From: Chordibacter forsetii
GTDB taxonomy: Bacteria > Verrucomicrobiota > Verrucomicrobiia > Opitutales > Seribacteraceae
NCBI RefSeq assembly: GCF_964187505.1
Contig: NZ_CAXLML010000053.1
Location: 1-22,246, forward strand
Length of the DNA stretch: 22,246 nucleotides
Reading direction: 5' to 3'
Shown: one piece after another, positions 8,328 to 14,559 of the stretch
Layout of the letters: the number at the start of each line of letters is the position of its first letter
Position numbering within the stretch: position 1 is the stretch's first letter
Program-made: the position numbers and the translations under genes
The notes under the pieces: model-generated
Told to the model about the DNA's origin: nothing
The model's database searches: none
Seen by the model: the letters and a program-made list of their open reading frames with translations, nothing else

Positions 8328-9389
8328 ATGAACAACGAAGCAATTTTAGACATACTCAAAACCGTTAATTATCCTGGATTTAGCCGAGATCTTGTTTCCT
8401 TTGGACTCGTTCAAGATGCTGAACTGGAAAATTCCACTGCCAAAGTTGTTTTAGAGTTATCAACTGCAGATTCCACCCTTCCAAAAACCATCAAAGAAGA
8501 AGTTGAAAAGGCCCTTTTGGCAAATCCAACTATTGAAAAAGCAGAAGTCTTGGTGCGGGTAAAAAACCAGCCAAAAAATTCAGGGGGAACGACTCAAGCA
8601 GAAAGCGAGAATTTAAAAGGTGTTAAACACATTATTGCAGTGGCCAGTGGAAAAGGTGGCGTTGGAAAATCGACTTTATCCGTAAACCTTGCTTGCTCGC
8701 TTGCGAGAATGAAATCTCAAAACGGAGAGCCTTACAAGGTGGGTCTCATGGATTGCGATCTATATGGACCATCTGTTCCCTTGTTAATGGGAATTTCAGA
8801 AAAGCCGGAAATTGTGGCTGAAAACACCCTGGCTCCCGTTGAAAGCTACGGCGTTAAAAATATATCGATGGGATTACTTATTGACGAGGAAAGCCCGGTT
8901 GTCTGGCGCGGACCAATGATCATGAAAACTATCCAACAATTTGCTCATAATGTGGTTTGGGGTGAGCTTGATTATTTATTGATTGATTTGCCTCCCGGCA
9001 CAGGAGACGCACAACTTTCTCTTGCACAAATACTTCCCTTAGATGGTGTTTTGATTATTACTACCCCTCAAAAAGCTGCCGTTGATGTGGCAAGGCGTGG
9101 AGCCCGAATGTTTGAAAAAGTCAATGTACCCATACTCGGAGTCATTGAAAACATGAGTTTTTTACAAGACGAAGAAACTGGCAAAAGGAATTATTTGTTT
9201 GGACAAGGGGGAGGTGCATCTACCTCTCAAGCTCTACAATGCCCTTTCCTTGGGGAAATTCCTCTGCATGAAGAAGTTCGCCTTGGGGGAGATCATGGAA
9301 CCCCAGTTGTGGTCACAAACCCTGACAATCTATCCAGCAAACAATTAAACGAAGTCGCAGCTAAAGTAGTACAACTGATAGAAGGTTAA
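8328..9389 (+). CDS. mrp: Mrp/ApbC-family P-loop ATPase (Fe-S cluster carrier), lacking CxxC
   Basis: MinD/ParA-fold ATPase of the Mrp/ApbC/Nbp35 family, which carries Fe-S clusters to apo-proteins in the cytoplasm. Residues about 5-80 are a MIP18 (DUF59) domain (NYPGFSRDLVSFGLV). The deviant Walker A, SGKGGVGKST, is at 107-116, switch motif MDCDLYGPS at 141-149, and LIDLPPGTGD at 218-227. ENMSF is at 274-278, but the CxxC that usually follows and binds the bridging cluster in the dimer is absent; only Cys305 lies nearby. The ATG start lacks a Shine-Dalgarno sequence. It is the first + strand gene after the divergent region; a DUF971 gene lies about 0.9 kb downstream on the same strand. Family certain; cluster binding is uncertain. 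Confidence 0.95.
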   Translation: MNNEAILDILKTVNYPGFSRDLVSFGLVQDAELENSTAKVVLELSTADSTLPKTIKEEVEKALLANPTIEKAEVLVRVKNQPKNSGGTTQAESENLKGVKHIIAVASGKGGVGKSTLSVNLACSLARMKSQNGEPYKVGLMDCDLYGPSVPLLMGISEKPEIVAENTLAPVESYGVKNISMGLLIDEESPVVWRGPMIMKTIQQFAHNVVWGELDYLLIDLPPGTGDAQLSLAQILPLDGVLIITTPQKAAVDVARRGARMFEKVNVPILGVIENMSFLQDEETGKRNYLFGQGGGASTSQALQCPFLGEIPLHEEVRLGGDHGTPVVVTNPDNLSSKQLNEVAAKVVQLIEG

Positions 9390-9391
9390 GA

Positions 9392-9409
9392 GGAGTAAAA
9401 CAATACTCC
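9392..9409 (+). terminator. Hairpin just after mrp
   Basis: GGAGTA (9392-9397), a six-base A-rich loop and TACTCC (9404-9409) form a perfect stem three bases after the mrp stop. No T tract follows, so it may be a weak terminator or an mRNA 3'-end stabiliser. Confidence 0.35.
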
Positions 9410-9417
9410 GAAATGTA

Positions 9418-9442
9418 AAACTAATCGCCTAGGCGTAAGTTT
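9418..9442 (-). terminator. Palindrome at the 3' end of rpmG
   Basis: CGCCTAGGCG (9426-9435) is a perfect 10-base palindrome flanked by AAACT (9418-9422) and AGTTT (9438-9442), which can extend the stem. It touches the rpmG stop codon (9441-9443). Read on the - strand it is followed by ATTAGTTTTAC, a short T-rich run, so it may terminate rpmG and meet the mrp transcript. Confidence 0.35.
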
Positions 9443-9614
9443 AGGTCTTCTTAATTTCCCGATGTACAGTACGACGACGAAGAAAAGGATTATACTTTTT
9501 CTTCTCCACAGCCTCGGTTTGCAATTTCTTGTTACGAGAGCTCAAATAACGGGAAGGTGGTTTTCCTTCCTTGCGCGCTTCAGTGCATTCTAAAATAACC
9601 GTTTCTCTAGGCAT
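9441..9614 (-). CDS. rpmG: Large-subunit ribosomal protein bL33
   Basis: A 57-residue basic protein with the L33 pattern: MPRETVILEC at the start, SSRNKK in the middle and EKKKYNPFLRRRTVHRE at the end. A longer frame reaches back to 9650, but the ATG at 9614 gives the standard L33 N-terminus and the extra 12 residues match nothing. Zinc-binding L33 has two CxxC pairs; here only Cys10 remains (ECTEA instead of CxxC), so this is the zinc-free form, with a short insertion (REGKPP-like, 14-20) before the conserved strand. It stands alone on the - strand between mrp and the acidic-protein gene, with its promoter presumably in 9615-9733. Confidence 0.9.
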   Translation of the reverse strand: MPRETVILECTEARKEGKPPSRYLSSRNKKLQTEAVEKKKYNPFLRRRTVHREIKKT

Positions 9615-9733
9615 GATTACTAAAATGAATAAACGAATGAATGTTCGCAATCAAAAAGGTCAGATAAAAGTAAGTGCTCTGCCGTCATAGTTTAAATTTG
9701 CCATGTATTTTACTCTGGGCATAGGTTAAAAGG

Positions 9734-10297
9734 ATGGAAGCAAATTCAACTGAAGGCATTTCCCCATCAATCGATCAAAAGTTTCGCGAAATTAACCTCG
9801 AAAAACCCAACCAGCAACCAGCGGAGGTACCTAAAACTGGTAACGAATCATCAGTCAAGGTGACCAAGTCTGAAGATGACCTCGACCTTGGTGGATTTTT
9901 AAAAGATCAAGCCAATGCAAAACCGATGGATGATCATTGTGAAAAACCTGGTGATCCGATACCAAGCGTGGACAATGTGGATGATACCGGAATTGACTGT
10001 TCAAGGGAGCCAGATTGGAGAGTTGTGGAATCAGACAACTTACCAGAAAAACCTAATCCCACTCAGGTACATAATGATAAATACTGGGATGAAAGAAGTT
10101 TGGACAGCAAGTTAGAAGACCAAGATCTTCAAGAAGAAATGATCCGACGTGAAATGGAGGATTTTGACCGTGCTGCCCGTGCCAGTGACGACCCTGGTAG
10201 ATCATTCCAAAACGAAATATTAGATCCGTATTATGGTGGAGGAAACCCACCATCCGAGCCGCCCGCTTCTAAAAATAGCCTGGATTCTTTTATTTAA
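9734..10297 (+). CDS. Acidic, probably disordered protein of unknown function
   Basis: I do not recognise this 187-residue protein. It is rich in Asp, Glu, Pro, Ser and Asn, has no hydrophobic segment or signal peptide, and looks largely disordered. The densest acidic-amphipathic stretch is about residues 115-150 (KYWDERSLDSKLEDQDLQEE, then MIRREMEDFDRAARA), likely one helix or short coiled coil. The C-terminus is Gly/Pro-rich (DPYYGGGNPPSEPP). Two cysteines (68 and 89) are isolated. AAAAGG abuts the ATG, with another AGG eight bases upstream. The stop lies seven bases before the proposed DUF971 start, so the two are probably translated from one mRNA. Its coding status rests on length, a normal start and this coupling; a scaffold or adaptor is a guess. 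Confidence 0.6.
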   Translation: MEANSTEGISPSIDQKFREINLEKPNQQPAEVPKTGNESSVKVTKSEDDLDLGGFLKDQANAKPMDDHCEKPGDPIPSVDNVDDTGIDCSREPDWRVVESDNLPEKPNPTQVHNDKYWDERSLDSKLEDQDLQEEMIRREMEDFDRAARASDDPGRSFQNEILDPYYGGGNPPSEPPASKNSLDSFI

Positions 10298-10304
10298 AAC
10301 TATC

Positions 10305-10610
10305 GTGATCGATAGCCCTGAAAAAATTGAATTGGTTGGAGATTTTCTCGCTTTGCGTTGGACGGATGGAAAAGAAGTTTTCTTAGATTCTTCCACTCTC
10401 CGGACAAATTCTCCAAGTGCTGAACAATCTGGAGAAACCGATATTTTTGGAAGAAGCTCGGGTGGAAGTTCCCAAAACAATTACCCAGAGGTTAAAATTA
10501 ACAGTTTTGAAAAGGTCGGTAATTATGCCTTACGACTTATTTTTAGTGATGGCCATTCCTCGGGAATCTACTCTTGGGATTATTTTTTATCGCTAAGCCC
10601 ACAGGAATAA
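10305..10610 (+). CDS. DUF971-domain protein
   Basis: Small cytoplasmic DUF971 (GBBH-like N-terminal domain) protein. With the GTG start at 10305 it has 101 residues, about the family size. The hallmark order is present: PEKIELVGDFLALRWTDGKE, LRTNSPSAE, and near the C-terminus KVGNYALRLIFSDGHSSGIYSWDYF. The domain is also fused to the C-terminus of the Mrp homologue HCF101 in plants, where it belongs to Fe-S cluster delivery, and mrp is upstream here on the same strand. An in-frame ATG at 10233 would add 24 residues inside the preceding gene, outside the conserved domain, so I prefer GTG although it lacks a Shine-Dalgarno sequence and may depend on translational coupling. Identity is good; biochemical role is unknown. 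Confidence 0.82.
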   Translation: MIDSPEKIELVGDFLALRWTDGKEVFLDSSTLRTNSPSAEQSGETDIFGRSSGGSSQNNYPEVKINSFEKVGNYALRLIFSDGHSSGIYSWDYFLSLSPQE

Positions 10611-10627
10611 ACTTTTAAAAAACCATC

Positions 10628-11407
10628 TTATGCCATTCCTCGCGCACTGGATTTGGTAAAACTTAATAATTCTTCAAGGACCGGTTCTTTTTCGATAGAA
10701 AAGTTTTCTTCCAAATATTTCAAAGCCTGAGACCGGTTTAAATCTTTTCGATAAAATATTTTAAATGCAGAACGAATTAATTCGATCTCAGATGAGTTAA
10801 AATCCGCTCTTTCCAAACCCACTTTATTGATCGAACGAACTTCGGCAGGAGAGCCATCCGCAAGCATGAAAGGAGGAACATCCTGTACAAGTTTCGAACA
10901 GGCAGACACCATACAATGCCTACCTAATCGGCAGAATTGATGAACCCCAGCACCCCACCCTATGTTAACATGGTTACCCACCTCAACATGTCCGCCTAAG
11001 GCCGAATGACTACTCATTACAAGATGATCACCAATCTGACAATCATGGGCAACATGAGCATAGGCAAGAAATACATTATTCGACCCAATGGTCGTAAAAT
11101 CATCGGGTTTTGTAGCCACATGAGCAGTGACATACTCACGAAAAACATTTCCATCTCCAATGGTTAAACCAGGTTGTCCGCCCTCGTATTTAAGGTCATG
11201 GGTAAGGCCACCAATAAGAGCATATGGGAAAATAATATTTTCACGCCCAAGAGTCACTTTTCCTTCGACACTCGCATGGTGAAGGATTCGGCTGTTATCA
11301 CCAATAATTGCCTGACCTCCGATAAAGCAAAATGGACCAACTTCTACATTTTCACCAAGTTGAGCAGAAGGCTCGACAATTGATTGTGGATGAATGTTAA
11401 CAGGCAC
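10628..11407 (-). CDS. lpxA: LpxA, UDP-N-acetylglucosamine acyltransferase
   Basis: First enzyme of lipid A synthesis: transfers an (R)-3-hydroxyacyl chain from acyl carrier protein to UDP-GlcNAc in the cytoplasm. The 259-residue sequence is a left-handed beta-helix of hexapeptide repeats (residues about 1-185: VEVGPF, AIIGDN, VTLGRE, and so on), followed by a helical C-terminal domain. HVAHDC carries His121, matching catalytic His125 of E. coli LpxA, and His118 matches His122. HQFCRLGRH and VQDVPPFMLADGSPAEVRSIN are typical. The start is GTG at 11407, giving the usual NIHPQSIVEP opening with no Shine-Dalgarno sequence. It follows the lpxC-fabZ stop by 17 bases, so the genes are cotranscribed; LpxA shares the 3-hydroxyacyl-ACP pool with the FabZ half. 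Confidence 0.95.
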   Translation of the reverse strand: MPVNIHPQSIVEPSAQLGENVEVGPFCFIGGQAIIGDNSRILHHASVEGKVTLGRENIIFPYALIGGLTHDLKYEGGQPGLTIGDGNVFREYVTAHVATKPDDFTTIGSNNVFLAYAHVAHDCQIGDHLVMSSHSALGGHVEVGNHVNIGWGAGVHQFCRLGRHCMVSACSKLVQDVPPFMLADGSPAEVRSINKVGLERADFNSSEIELIRSAFKIFYRKDLNRSQALKYLEENFSIEKEPVLEELLSFTKSSARGMA

Positions 11408-11424
11408 GAAAAATAAAGCTAGGG

Positions 11425-12759
11425 CTATTCTGTGGCATCTACTATGGAAAACATCAGACTCGCGGAAGAAACAACTTGATCCCCGACCTTACACTCAACT
11501 TTGGCTGTGGCTATTTTATTTCCTCTAATTTTATCAAGATTTGCCACAATAATGAGTTGATCGCCTGGAACTACCGGCTTTCGAAACTTAACCTTATCTG
11601 CACTCATAAAGAATGCCACTTTCCCCTCGGAAGAACTTTTTCTCAAAAGTAAAATCCCCGCTGCCTGTGCCATAGCTTCTAATTGGAGCACACCGGGCAT
11701 CACCGGGTGCCCAGGAAAATGGCCTGGAAAAAAAGGTTCATTGACAGAAACATTTTTCAGGGCAGTTAGGGACTTATCCCCATCGATTGCAACCACTCGG
11801 TCAATCAGCACGAATGGAAAACGATGAGGCAATACATCAAGAACACGCCTCACATCCAATTCAGTTTCCTCGGGTAGAACAATTGATTTACGAGGAGCAG
11901 AACCCACTGAGGTCTTACCTTTTTTACCCGCAGAGGTTTCGATAATTTTAGCAACCAATTCAGAGTTCAGGGAGTGACCAGGACGAACCGCAATAATATG
12001 TGCTTTTAATCTTTTACCCAAAAGGGAGAAGTCGCCCACAATATCAAGTATTTTATGGCGGACAAATTCATCATCAAAACGTAAAGGCTCTTTAGATAGT
12101 ACTTTGTCTCCTTTGATTACGATGGCACTGTCTAAGCTACCTCCCTGGATTTTTCCCATTTTTAGTAACTCTTCGATTTCCTCATAAATGGTAAAAGTTC
12201 GGGCGGGAGCAATCTGAGCGACGTAGGACTCGGCGTCCAAATCAATGGAGAGATGTTGCACATGAATTCCACGATCATCAGCAGAGGTACAAGTGACCCG
12301 AAAACCATCATAAGGTAATGCGATGATTGAACGGTTTCCCGATGTTACCGACACGGGTTCAGTAATTTCAATAAATTTTCTTTCTGCCTCCTGTTCAACA
12401 GGTTCGGCTTCCATAATCAAATTCACGAATGGCCTGGATGATCCGTCCATAATTGGAGGCTCACTGGCATCCAATTCAATTTCTGCGTTATCGATGCCAC
12501 AACCTACTAGGGCACTCAGAACATGTTCTATGGTATGAACCTTGGCATTTCCATTTGTAATTGTCGTACTACGGACTAAGTCAGAGATGTTTTCACAAGT
12601 CGGCCTAATCTCGGGCTTGCCATATAGATCCGTCCTGCGAAACAAAAAGCCTGAGTCCGGAAGGGCCGGCTTTAGGGTTAAGGAGACTTCTTCGCCGGTG
12701 TGAAGAGATTTTCCACGAATCGCTCTTTCTTGACGAATGGTTCGTTGATTATTTGCCAT
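11425..12759 (-). CDS. lpxC-fabZ: Bifunctional LpxC-FabZ fusion
   Basis: One 444-residue polypeptide joining the committed step of lipid A synthesis to fatty-acid elongation. Residues about 5-275 are LpxC, the zinc deacetylase of UDP-3-O-acyl-GlcNAc: HTIEH (Glu78, His79), HKILDIVGD (His235, Asp239) and PGHSLNSEL (His262) supply the zinc and catalytic residues. A linker (276-298, Lys/Ser-rich) leads to FabZ (299-444), the (3R)-hydroxyacyl-ACP dehydratase: LPHRFPFVLIDRV, FFPGHFPGHPVMPG (His347) and LEAMAQ (Glu361). Both active sites look intact. Fusions of this kind are known from Bacteroidetes. The ATG at 12759 gives a typical LpxC N-terminus. lpxA follows after 17 bases. No strong ribosome site is seen. 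Confidence 0.95.
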   Translation of the reverse strand: MANNQRTIRQERAIRGKSLHTGEEVSLTLKPALPDSGFLFRRTDLYGKPEIRPTCENISDLVRSTTITNGNAKVHTIEHVLSALVGCGIDNAEIELDASEPPIMDGSSRPFVNLIMEAEPVEQEAERKFIEITEPVSVTSGNRSIIALPYDGFRVTCTSADDRGIHVQHLSIDLDAESYVAQIAPARTFTIYEEIEELLKMGKIQGGSLDSAIVIKGDKVLSKEPLRFDDEFVRHKILDIVGDFSLLGKRLKAHIIAVRPGHSLNSELVAKIIETSAGKKGKTSVGSAPRKSIVLPEETELDVRRVLDVLPHRFPFVLIDRVVAIDGDKSLTALKNVSVNEPFFPGHFPGHPVMPGVLQLEAMAQAAGILLLRKSSSEGKVAFFMSADKVKFRKPVVPGDQLIIVANLDKIRGNKIATAKVECKVGDQVVSSASLMFSIVDATE

Positions 12760-13085
12760 CTAAGAAAACTTTTAGGCAAGGATGAGGAGCCTGTAAAGAA
12801 CGGAAGGTCAGTACCGAGTCTGCGCTTGATAAATGATCTTTTTTTTAATATCTTGGAGTATTGCCCCTTTAACAACATTTCTTGTTTTGCCCGAACAAAC
12901 TAAAAGTTTTAAGAAGCGTTTAAAACGTGAATACCGTAAGACAATGGATCATTTGATTCGCTCTCATGCATTTCATAAGTTTACGATCAAACTTATCTAT
13001 TTAGTAGGGTTTGTTATATCGATTATTTTGGCTGCCCTACTTTATTTCGATCGCTAAGTGTAAGTGAGTTAGCAACTTAATTAGC
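12760..13085. other. 326-base region with one doubtful small gene
   Basis: This gap lies between the start of lpxC-fabZ and the end of the LRR lipoprotein gene. It must carry the lpxC promoter (reading left); I cannot pick a convincing -35/-10 pair. The only plausible gene is the small membrane protein at 12833-13057. Short imperfect inverted repeats near 13053-13085 (GCTAA with TTAGC) are too weak to call a terminator. Confidence 0.4.
12833..13057 (+). CDS. Possible small two-helix membrane protein
   Basis: A 74-residue frame with a hydrophobic N-terminus (about 2-19), a very basic middle (KSFKKRLKREYRK, 24-36) and a hydrophobic C-terminal helix (about 52-71: LIYLVGFVISIILAALLYF). This hairpin-like topology, and the fact that it fills an otherwise empty gap, favour a real small gene; the ATG lacks a Shine-Dalgarno sequence, and no family is recognised. 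A shorter version from the ATG for Met38 would keep only the C-terminal helix. It diverges from lpxC-fabZ and converges on the LRR gene. It could also be chance. Confidence 0.4.
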   Translation: MIFFLISWSIAPLTTFLVLPEQTKSFKKRLKREYRKTMDHLIRSHAFHKFTIKLIYLVGFVISIILAALLYFDR

Positions 13086-14531
13086 TTATTTCCCTGGAAA
13101 TGGTGTGGAAATCAAAAGCTTATCAAACTTAAGGGCATGCTCCCATGCAACCATTGCCTTATCCACCTCTTCAGGTTCCAATTGCTGATTTAGGAAGAAG
13201 TCAATCAACCTTGAATAACCATGCTTGCGCAGGTATTCCCCAAGTCGTTCGTTGGATTTAGCATGTCCAATCAATGAACGAACCAAACTTTGAGCCTGCG
13301 GTCTGAACTCCATTTGGTTCCTTTTGTTGATATATACCCCTCTGGCTTCGCACTGACTTAACAAATCTTTAATTTTGGTCTGTTCAAGAGAAGTTTGATT
13401 AAAACTTAAGGTAAGCCGACGAAGTTTAGGAAGGGATAAAACCGGTGAAGGATCAAAAATTAGATTACGAGAAACTCCCAATGTCTCGATCTTTATGAGA
13501 CCAGATAAATCATCTAACTTAGTTAACATATTTGAATTTAGATCAAGCACTGTAAGATTTTTTAAATCCCTCAACAACCTTAGGTCACAAATCTGATTCT
13601 CAGAGAGATCTAGGCGTTCCAAGCTTTGCAATTTCTCCAAGCCTGTTAAATCGTGAATCCTATTATTTCCCAATGAAAGAATATTCAAGGATTCGAACTG
13701 GGACAAAGAAAGAGGGGAAATAATTAAATTACCGGCTAAAAGCAGCGATCGAAGTTTGGGAAGGTTGTTCAATTCTTTGACTGACTGGATACGATTATTG
13801 TAAAGGTGCAAAGCTGATAAATTTGGTAAATCTTTGAGCTCGACTAGAGGATCAACATCTCTTTTCCCATTACCGCTTGAATCTGAGAAGGATTCGTCTG
13901 GATCAAACTCCTTGTTTCGGTTTTTATCGACAAAAGACTCGATCCTTCCGAGCTGATTTCCCTGAGCATAAAGATTAACCAACTCATTAAGTTTGCCTAC
14001 GCCCTCCAAATCGATGAGGGAGTTTTCAGAAACATCCAACTGGGCTAGCGAACGGAAATGTTCAATTCCTGATAATCCAAGCAAACGATTTCTCGAAAGA
14101 TTAAGAATTCTTAAAGCTGAATGATCAACGGTGGACTGGGCACCTGACACCGATAAATTAGGATAGGCAACCAAGCTAGACAAGTCCTTCAAGCGGTTAC
14201 CCGATAGATCAAGGTTATTGAGCTTGGAAAGTTTCTGAATAGGCGAAAGATCATCGATCAAATTATCCCGAACTACTAATGATTCCAAATTTTTTGCATA
14301 CTCTAGTCCTGACAAGTCCCGAATACCCAAATCATTTGCCTGTAGCCTTGTTAAACTCTTTTCAACCAAAGATTTTGACAAGTCCTGTTCCCGTACTCCC
14401 AAGGAGCGAGCAATCGCACTTTGCAAAGCTGGTTCAGGGATAATCAAATCCTGACAAACAGCAACGGAACATCCTGTTAAAAAGACAAATAAGAGGTAAA
14501 GTCTTTTTACTTTTTGGATAGTGGGTTCCAT
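13086..14531 (-). CDS. Leucine-rich-repeat lipoprotein with EF-hand-like insert
   Basis: Predicted exported lipoprotein: starting at the ATG at 14531, the N-terminus MEPTIQKVKRLYLLFVFLTGC has a lipobox LTGC, with lipidated Cys21. A longer frame from a TTG at 14579 would overlap the upstream gene and spoil the signal. About a dozen SDS22/internalin-like leucine-rich repeats (pattern LxxLxLxxNxIxDLxxLxxL) cover residues about 60-390. They are interrupted at 202-228 by DKNRNKEFDPDE and DSSGNGKRDVD, two calcium-loop-like segments in tandem. The C-terminal 80 residues or so are helical and unassigned (SLVRSLIGHAKSN, LGEYLRKHGYSRLIDFF). It probably acts at the cell envelope as a binding or adhesion protein. 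It follows pyruvate carboxylase by 28 bases, so it may be read from the same transcript, though no functional link is obvious. Confidence 0.8.
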   Translation of the reverse strand: MEPTIQKVKRLYLLFVFLTGCSVAVCQDLIIPEPALQSAIARSLGVREQDLSKSLVEKSLTRLQANDLGIRDLSGLEYAKNLESLVVRDNLIDDLSPIQKLSKLNNLDLSGNRLKDLSSLVAYPNLSVSGAQSTVDHSALRILNLSRNRLLGLSGIEHFRSLAQLDVSENSLIDLEGVGKLNELVNLYAQGNQLGRIESFVDKNRNKEFDPDESFSDSSGNGKRDVDPLVELKDLPNLSALHLYNNRIQSVKELNNLPKLRSLLLAGNLIISPLSLSQFESLNILSLGNNRIHDLTGLEKLQSLERLDLSENQICDLRLLRDLKNLTVLDLNSNMLTKLDDLSGLIKIETLGVSRNLIFDPSPVLSLPKLRRLTLSFNQTSLEQTKIKDLLSQCEARGVYINKRNQMEFRPQAQSLVRSLIGHAKSNERLGEYLRKHGYSRLIDFFLNQQLEPEEVDKAMVAWEHALKFDKLLISTPFPGK

Positions 14532-14559
14532 TGAGTAGATTCTTATAAAAGCTAAGATT

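Noticed and set aside
9426..9435. CGCCTAGGCG palindrome as a regulator operator
   Set aside because: It lies between two converging stops, where a terminator is a more likely use than an operator.
9615..9650. Longer start for rpmG at 9650
   Set aside because: The extra 12 residues (MRTFIRLFILVI) are not part of any L33; the ATG at 9614 gives the family N-terminus.
10233..10304. ATG at 10233 as start of the DUF971 gene
   Set aside because: It would overlap the preceding gene by 65 bases and add 24 residues outside the conserved domain.
10400..10440. DUF971 protein seems to have lost the zinc cysteines of the gamma-butyrobetaine hydroxylase N-terminal domain (LRTNSPSAE where that domain has cysteines)
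   Set aside because: The SPSAE form is, as I recall, common in stand-alone bacterial DUF971 proteins, so this is normal for the family rather than a special loss.
12678..12903. Overlapping frames on both strands across the lpxC-fabZ start
   Set aside because: They lie largely within or opposite the lpxC coding sequence and match no family.
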